Below, one piece after another: positions 57,667 to 64,000 of a stretch of DNA of 64,000 bases. This stretch comes from Dipteris shenzhenensis. Lineage: Eukaryota > Polypodiophyta > Polypodiopsida > Gleicheniales. The stretch is taken from assembly GCA_047967505.1 (NCBI GenBank), contig CM106539.1; one strand, given 5' to 3'. A program made the translations under genes and the position numbers. Within the stretch, counting starts at the first letter, position 1; each line of letters starts with the position of its first letter. The notes under the pieces are model-generated. The model did no database searches. It was given only the letters and a program-made list of their open reading frames with translations, and was not told where the DNA came from.

Positions 57667-58057
57667 TGTTAGATATCAATGCTCCACCTATATCATGTGG
57701 TCGGTGTCCTATATTGGGGTCGACCTCCAGTCGGACATTTTGGGTGGACTGGGTCGTTCACCAATTGGGTGGATCTAACCAACTACGACTGGTGGCTATA
57801 TAAGAGCAAGCTCGTGAAACCCATCATCATTACTGGCTACAGCAACCCTGATTCCTTAGCATCCAGCCTCCGTCCTCTACTATTTCCAGCATGCCATCGA
57901 AGCTTCTCACTCAGGAGCGCACGGCTAGGAGGCAGCGCCATCTATTGTATCAGTTTTACAATAATCAAAATTTTGATTCTCCATACTATCTGCTTTTCTC
58001 TCTTGCATACAAGATCCTATTATCTGTTGAGCAAAGACGTTGTATTGTTTTCTTACA
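57667..58057 (+). repeat. Element D 3' LTR, short form
   Basis: 391 bp, same ends as the 5' LTR, but joins ATGCTCCAC directly to the segment corresponding to about 53246. Shared parts are visibly diverged, clearly more than in A, C or TR-GAG-1. Confidence 0.9.
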
Positions 58058-58245
58058 CTCTTCATGAGGTAAACTTTATTAGAGTCAGTTTCCTTATCAT
58101 AAGTGACACATAATTTCTTCCACAAATCTTCCGTAGTCTCCTCATTTACTACTGTGAAATAAACTGACTTTGCAAGATGAAGTCTAATAGTAGACTTTGC
58201 TTATGCATCCAACTCATTCCAATCATCCTCAGACATATTTGTAGG

Positions 58246-58989
58246 TATTGAGAAGGCGTTGCAAATGTTGAAGGTAGTTATGGCTTTGAGGTCGCCAGTG
58301 CTATGGTTTCCTTAAATGGAGGCCACCTTTTAGTGTGGCATGTGATTGTCATGCCCGGGGGATTCACTCTTCATGAAAGGGGGACGTCGCCTGCGTGCAT
58401 GAACTTCAAGAAAACCCCCTATTTAAGGTCCATGTAGGATGATAAAACACCCCTATTTAAGCTTATAAGATACCACCAAAATTCAATTATGTCCCCCCTT
58501 TCCTTAAATCTACGTTATTTCTCAAGCATTTAGATTACACAATAAGCAAATTTAGATTACTTTCCGTATGACTATTAAAACCATACACAAAACCAAACTT
58601 GTTTGGACTAGTTACCCAAGGTAGCCTATACTATGTCCCCCCTCTTAAATATGGTGTGGCCCCCCTAACTTAAATTCAATATTGGGAATAAATAAAAGGC
58701 CCCCACCCCTAATGTATAAGCTTATGCCTCATTTAAAAAAACCCCCTATTGTACACTCACATGATATCATAAGTTTCCTCTTGTGAATCCCCTAGGTTGT
58801 CATGAATCTTTGCTGAGTGCACAAATGCTCGTAGATGATGGAGTGTCACCCGTGTGAAGTTGCCTTTGTTGAAGCATGGAATGTTGTCGGCTGAAGGAAC
58901 TGCCTTTGCTATTAGAGTTGGGGAGCAGTACTATGCCATGGTAGTTTGTTGGAGTTGATGGCGACTGTGCTTGTTTATTAATAATCAAG
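58246..58989. other. 745-bp insertion in C2
   Basis: It interrupts C2 gag between the codons for the region at 37521-37525 of element C. It contains repeated CCCCCCTATTTAAG and CCCCCCTNTTAAA words and no open frame. No terminal repeats or target duplication are evident, so its type is unknown. Confidence 0.5.
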
Positions 58990-59139
58990 GATCACAGCTT
59001 TAATCCCTGCCAAGGGTTTAATTTGCTTATTTTGAATAAGCAAATGCCTTATCTGTTCTTTCCACAAAGAAAAGTTTGTCCTATCAAACTTTTTAATGCT
59101 AAAAAAATCATTTTCAGAAATGGAAGAGGATGCCATGAT

Positions 59140-60653
59140 GAAACAAAATCCCAAATGCTATTGCAAGAGAAATCACACCAAATACTACATGCACCCAATA
59201 TGTTTGCCTTAATGAAGGATAGTGTCACAAAAACTCAAGGCTCAAAGCATCAAAATGCATCTTATTCATGTGCATATACTATGCATCCATATGAGCAAGT
59301 TTGGACCAAAATAAAATGTCAACCCGTAATGACAAAACAATGGCAAACCCAATGTCAATAAGAGACAAATGCCTCAAGCATAAACATTGTCCATGGGCAT
59401 AAGCATCAATAATGTCTCATCCAAGAGAGCATAGCACTATGAGTGCATCAGCTTCTGCAATGTATCAAAGCTTTCCCTCGGCATAAAATAGCATCTGTGT
59501 GCTAAATGTCCATCAATAAAGCATCCCACAAGGCAATCTTGGCCTATCAGCGCATCCAACAAGGATTGTAATGCATCCAAATGGCATGTAAAGCATCCAT
59601 TGCAACCCAATGGCAAACCACAAATGAGTGCACACATCTCAGACTACAACCAGAGGGATCTGCATAAGGTATATCTAAGAAATCATGGCCGCACCGCAAT
59701 GACTACTAGTGAAAATAGAACCTGGGATGTCTCAAAACATGGGTGCCACTGCATAATCGAACTCAACAAGACAATCTACAAATATCTCTCTTTTGCCACA
59801 ACTCCAAAATCTCATCCAAGGATGGACTAAGAGCCACTCAACCCTTGCATTTACTTGCAAAAAATGAACCTTAGGAAACTGAACCTTAGCCAAAATGCCA
59901 CATGGCAATCAATGAGAAGGTTTTGGAAACTTTGAGAAATTTCCTTCAAAGAGACGATGGAAAAACACAGACAAGCACAACTCCCTCAATTCTTCACGAA
60001 ATGGCAAGCAACTTTGTTGATAGATGTTTCAGGTAGTCTCGGATCCAATGGGATAGACAGCTCTACAAATGGAGGCCCGGATGTTGAGATCCCACTCACA
60101 CAAGAAATGATGAAATGGAAATGTTGGAGTAGATAGAGCTTCACCATAGCTTTAGGACTTCATAGAATTGGAAGCATATTCACATGTAGAATTTTTAGAC
60201 CACTCTGAATCCACTGGGAGTGTCTGAACTACAAATGGTGGCCTGTATATGGAGATCCAGCACACAAAATCCGCGCAGGAAATTGAATTTCGTCACTTTT
60301 TGCAAGAGCTGTAACTTTTCACTAAAACTTGGATGATAGAGATGTAAAAACGAAAAATGAAGTACTCAAAGTCTTCTAAAACTTTTCTTTTGATATCAAG
60401 CTGATATTCAGCTTCTGGAGAAAGATATCTTCATCACGAGACTCTTAGGTCTAAAATAAATTGTCATTTGCCTCCAAAACCACCTGCTAGCTTGTGAAAA
60501 ACCACTCAGAGAACTTCCCAAATGTTTCTACAAGGTCTCTACACATTAGGATGCAGGTAAAGCCACCTAGCAAAGCTTCTCCTTCCTCCCACAAAGCTGT
60601 AGCAGTAGACTTTGGGCTCCAGGCTTACACGAACACCCGTACTTTGATACTAG
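59140..60653 (-). other. C2 leader
   Basis: Collinear with the element C leader over most of its length, with shared blocks such as GCATCCCACAAGGCAAT. The part nearest the LTR has diverged and includes two echoes of GGATGNNGAGATCCNNC near 60080 and 60250. Noncoding. Confidence 0.65.
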
Positions 60654-61052
60654 TCGAGACATCTCAACAATGAAAGCAGAATGGAAGAAGGTGAGAGAGA
60701 GGGTGAGCCAAAAGAGAGTGACACAATTTTTTGGTGGGTGCAGAACACCTTAATTTTCTATGTCATCAATGTGTTTGAGTATTGTACATAGCCGGGGTTA
60801 AGGTACAATGGAGAGGGTGAGCTAGAAGAGAGAGTCACAGAAGTTTTTGTTGGGTGCAGAACACCCTGATGTTGTATGTCATCCATATATATATGTGTTT
60901 GAGTATTGTACATAGAGGGTGAGCCGGAAGAGAGAGTCACACAAGTTTTTGGTGGGTGTAGAACACCCTAATCTTCTATGTCATCCATATATATATGTGT
61001 CTCAATATTGTACATAACAGGGGTTAAGGTATAGTGGCCTTTAACCCCCACA
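60654..61052 (-). repeat. C2 5' LTR with internal triplication
   Basis: Ends TTTAACCCCCACA like element C but is about 399 bp instead of 170. The extra length comes from three direct units starting GAGAGGGTGAGC at 60697, 60811 and 60915, each with GGTGGGTGnAGAACACC and GTATTGTACATA. Confidence 0.85.
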
Positions 61053-61059
61053 CGTACAC

Positions 61060-61215
61060 ATGCTGGAGGCTGAGCTGGCATGCTATAGAGATATTTTTGG
61101 ATATTTGGATGCCGTTGTGGATATTGACACATTTGATTTTGAGGACCTCACCAATATAGATTCGCAGGCTGTAGGACCAAGCACTCAAGGAATGGTAGAC
61201 ATCAGACCTAGTACA
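61060..61215 (+). pseudogene. C-terminal fragment of an unidentified protein
   Basis: The frame ELACYRDIFGYLDAVVDI then FEDLTNIDSQAVG ends at TAA 61215. Acidic tails with DFEDL-like text occur at transposase C termini, but I cannot assign a family. It begins just after the C2 LTR, so C2 may have cut it. Confidence 0.3.
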
Positions 61216-61279
61216 TAACTATGTAAACTTCATACATAACTTTGTAATATTCTTCTTCGAATATAATGACCCGGATTAA

Positions 61280-61690
61280 GTGCATAATATGGATTAATAT
61301 AGTTTAAGTGGTTGGAATTGATTGAGTGGTTTAAGTGGACTAAGTGGGTTAAGTGGTTTAAGTGAATTAGGTGGATAATGTGCAGCTAATGTAAAGTTTA
61401 ACGTGGATAAAGTGCATAATGTGGATTACTATGGTTTAACTGGTTAGAATTGATTAAGTGGTTTAAGTGGATGAAGTGGTTTAAGTGGTTTAAGTGAATT
61501 AAGTGGATAATGTGGAGCTAATATAAAGTGGTTTAAGTGAATTAATTGGTTTAAATGGACTAGTGGTTTAAGTGGGTTAAGTGAATTAAGTGGTTTAAGT
61601 GGACTAAGTGGTTTAAATGGTTTGAGTGAACGTGGTTTAAGTGGACTTAGTGGTCTAAGTGGTTAGAATTGATTAAGTGGTTTATGTGTA
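61280..61690 (+). repeat. TTAAGTGG minisatellite
   Basis: Dozens of AAGTGG-based 9-10-bp units (TTAAGTGGTTTAAGTGGAC) with two longer echoes containing GATAATGTGnAGCTAATnTAAAG (about 61373 and 61507) and GGTTAGAATTGATTAAGTGG. No coding function. Confidence 0.85.
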
Positions 61691-61789
61691 CTTGTCAAGT
61701 TATTGCTAAAATGTTGAAATATATCGACGTGGATTAGTGCAGGGATACTTTGCCATGATCATCTCACCCACGGTCTTCTAATTTGATGG

Positions 61790-62175
61790 ATTATCTATTA
61801 CTAACGCAGTAACATTTTCACTACCACCAACTTTATGAATTGCTCTTTTTATATTTTTACAATATATGATTATGTTTTTTCTTCTAGAGATGTATCAATA
61901 CTCTCCAAAAACATTGTTCCCATGGGAGTAATGCACATTCCATTTACCAATGGTTTGGCATCCTTGCTAGTCCATCCATCAAAAGCAAGAGTGCACCCAT
62001 ATGTAGGAATAAAGTCCAATATCTTTTTCTTTAAGCAGTCTACCACAGTCTATTTAACTCTATTAAGATGATCCATATGCATTTTATCATAATCCGGAAA
62101 AACAAATCTTGATCTAGCACATGACTTCAAGGCATTATGAAACGTCTCATCTCTCAATAGTGTAACATCAAATTC
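61790..62175 (-). pseudogene. hAT transposase DUF659 fragment
   Basis: The minus strand reads DETFHNALKSCARSRFVFPD, a stop, then LAFDGWTSKDAKPLVNGMCI and TPMGTMFLESIDTS, matching the DUF659 pattern GWTD…RPLINFLV…PKGTMFLKSVDAS more closely than the relic at 21680. It lacks the dimerisation domain. A truncated, dead hAT copy of a different lineage. Confidence 0.65.
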
Positions 62176-62199
62176 GAGAACTATAACCTCAAAAAGAGA

Positions 62200-62540
62200 A
62201 CTCTAAGGGAATCTTTGAAATATTGCCTCTTTTTCATGTGAATTTTACGTTTATTTGAAAAAGATGGCCTTTTTGTGCGACAATTTTTGAAAAAATACAT
62301 AATAATCATGCCTTTTTGAAATTTTGCTGACAAAGTTTTTTCGGAAAACAGGCACAAACACCTACACTTGGAGTACCAAAATTGCAAAAAATACATTAAT
62401 TTTTAAAAATCAATACAATAAGGGCCTATTGATCCAATGCACATAAAAGGACCATGGCATAACACATTTCAAAATCCTAAAAAGGTACAAATCGTATTGT
62501 TGCACAAACATACATGCCACTGATCCTACAAAGAAGAGTA
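62200..62540. other. Unassigned sequence
   Basis: A/T-rich; a 71-codon minus frame at 62181-62396 has no recognised domain. Confidence 0.35.
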
Positions 62541-62546
62541 CTCATC

Positions 62547-64000
62547 CTATGGTCCTACATCTTCAAATGCACTAGAGCCTAAGCTTTGTGCAGTAGAAGT
62601 TGTAGATCCTTCCTCCTCTAGGTTGTCCACTAGAACATTCTCTGAGTCAACCTGGGCAAGTTTAGTTGCCACCCTCTTTTTTGCATGGCGTGTCTTGGCT
62701 TCCATTTGTTGTTCACTGCATCCGATTAATGCCTTTGGAATTTTTTGGGATATTATGTATTGTGTCTCCTTTGGCAAATGCCCGGCTTGTGTTAATTGAA
62801 ATGCATATACCAAAATATCTACCTCATCTAATTGTAGACAATTCTTTGTCGCTGTCTTCCCTTTTTGGCCACGCTTCCTTGTTACCACCATCTCTAGGTT
62901 ATATCAACCCATAAAAGCATCCATGGACTTGGTGAAAAACCAATGCACCTCTATTGACTTGGTATTTGAACCTTCCTTTTCAACTTTCACAACTTTAGCA
63001 ATCCAAAAAGGAAATCCACTAGGATCATCTATTGCTAACACAGCAACCATCATACCCACTGCCAAGTCCTCGATGCTACCACTCCACATTTCTTGAACCC
63101 TTTCCCTGGCTTTGTTGGACTTTCTTGCTCCAAGGTACATTTGTCTCTCCTCCCCAAGATAGTTCTTCTTTGAAGGTGCATGTAAATGTGCACTTGAAGA
63201 AGCATTCATACGCGCATTTACAAAATCTTGTTCAATTCATTGTGGCCAACTAAAATCTGACACATCTTGGGGGTCATTTAGTTGGTTATTGATAAGTATT
63301 TGGGATGTAAAGAATGGATTCCACTATGTCCACACCACATCTTCAAAATACGTTGCAACATGCTAGATTGTTTCTCTAATCTCATTGATTGAACTTATAG
63401 GGTTTACATCTCTCCCCTCCTTCATGGCTCGTTGCACCTCCCTCGTTTATTGTAAAGGTTGTAAGGGTGCCACATACAACTCACGCTGTGGAACACACTT
63501 CAAGAACTTCAATACTTTGATTGGAACCCAAGTCGGTGAGGTGGAATAGAACTTCCCCCACAACAACGTCGTGCCTTCCTGATCTTTCTTCATTTGAAAT
63601 TGGTGTTGAAATCTTAACTCGTTGAGATTCTCAATACATCGATCAATTCGCTCATTGTCACCAAACACAAGGCGTCTAAAATCTGTTGTTTTTTCCATGT
63701 TTGCAATTATCGGTTTTGGCACATATGCATCTTATAAAATGTGGATCATTGCATCCCCTTCCCATGCTTCTTTCCTTCTCAGCTTTACTGAGAACTGCTG
63801 GCTAAACATCTGATCAATATGGTTATGTGTGTGGCCCACCATACGGAATCCTAATTTCACTTTCAAAAATATGCCTTTCTCCACAAGCATGCAAAGTTAT
63901 GCCAGCACAACTTGAATCTTGTTCTCTCTCAATGTGTTATCAAGTTCGACATACAACACTTTTGGAAGAGGTTGTGTAATATTCCTCAATGGATCATTAA
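62547..64000 (-). pseudogene. DUF7869-like protein relic, runs off the window
   Basis: One minus-strand frame can be read from the window edge to TAA/TGA at 62547, broken only by in-frame stops (about seven) and no frameshift between 63722 and 62547. It carries PLPKVLYVELDNTLRENKIQ, then VGHTHNHIDQMFSQQFSVKLR at 63842-63780, the signature I associate with DUF7869 proteins. Further on comes a region with SGFPFWIAKVVKVEKE and IEVHWFFTKS, reminiscent of a BAH/Tudor-like C-terminal domain. These proteins are widely repeated in some genomes and are suspected to be transposon-encoded; their function is not known to me. The N terminus lies outside the window. Confidence 0.6.

Larger units (their letters stand above)
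52917..58057 (+). mobile_element. Ty1/copia retrotransposon D, 5.1 kb, inactive, inserted in C2
   Basis: LTRs of 684 and 391 bp, PBS, PPT and a perfect target duplication CTCTT at 52912-52916 and 58058-58062. The C2 gag reads straight across once D is set aside, proving the order of insertion. The polyprotein carries stops, frameshifts and a small deletion. Confidence 0.93.
52627..59136 (-). pseudogene. C2 gag relic in three pieces
   Basis: The start corresponds to ATG 59136 (complement of CAT at 59134-59136), collinear with the element C gag ATG at 37657. The N-terminal part lies at 59136-58990, the middle at 58245-58063 and the C-terminal part at 52916-52627. At 52840 the coding strand keeps GGCTCAAAAAATGAATTT where element C has a small deletion, so C2 preserves bases lost in C although it has its own frameshift there. 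Inactive. Confidence 0.82.
52627..61052 (-). mobile_element. C2: second copy of copia family C, truncated and nested
   Basis: Minus-strand pieces 52627-52916, 58063-58245 and 58990-61052 are collinear with element C (gag, leader, 5' LTR). Element D split the gag between the first two pieces and a 745-bp sequence lies between the second and third. Everything downstream of mid-gag, including pol and the 3' LTR, is absent, so the left end is truncated near 52627. C2 is older than D. Confidence 0.88.

Noticed and set aside
34057-61052. Elements C and C2 as one large element with internal repeats
   Set aside because: Each has its own gag start and leader in the same orientation, C has complete LTRs with its own target duplication, and unrelated elements lie between them.

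Overview
This window looks like nuclear DNA from a land plant with a large, repeat-filled genome. Every clearly recognisable coding signal belongs to a transposable element: Ty1/copia retrotransposons with the plant-type primer-binding site matching initiator tRNA-Met, gag-only LTR elements, a Ty3-like gag-protease element, and hAT transposase relics. A relic resembling the DUF7869 family lies at the right end. I associate that family with animals and non-seed plants, so a fern, lycophyte, bryophyte or gymnosperm seems likelier to me than a flowering plant, but the sequence does not settle this. I found no intact host gene, tRNA, rRNA or CRISPR array.

Layout. 1-5980: decayed coiled-coil/transposon-like coding relics, a 35-codon repeat array, a mirror-symmetric TG/CA microsatellite and two hAT-type BED-finger fragments. 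5983-21400: a nested block. Two direct repeats starting TGTTGACTCT (5983 and 17629), each carrying the same minisatellite, flank a gag-protease relic with no reverse transcriptase. Copia element A (6500-12112) sits in the left minisatellite. A complete gag-only element (TR-GAG-1, 17767-20405, TSD GTTCT) sits in the right one. 21680-22870: hAT transposase pseudogene. 24500-25560: unidentified minus-strand relic. 27026-30423: degraded second gag-only element (TR-GAG-3) carrying a block of palindromic subrepeats. 34057-39266: copia element C (minus strand, TSD GGTAC), abutted at 39366-41931 by TR-GAG-2, which keeps an open 280-codon gag. 42340-44340: foldback-like element with inverted repeat arms around an exon-like segment. 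46935-47355: long polypyrimidine tract. 50317-51253: relic with peptide repeats. 52627-61052: a second copy of family C (C2), split by copia element D (52917-58057, TSD CTCTT) and by a 745-bp insert. Its LTR carries an internal triplication. 61060-64000: TTAAGTGG minisatellite, hAT DUF659 relic and the DUF7869-like relic.

How the parts relate. Three gag-only copies share a domain plan (UBN2-like gag plus two CCHC knuckles, no pol), so their reverse transcriptase and integrase would have to come from elsewhere. The copia elements seen here (A, C, D) are all inactivated by stops, frameshifts or deletions. Insertion order can be read directly: D is younger than C2, TR-GAG-1 is younger than the minisatellite repeat it splits, and C is younger than the local duplication it interrupts. 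I see no cellular operon, pathway or defence system. The most original material is the gag-only family, the minisatellite-bearing terminal repeats and the foldback element.
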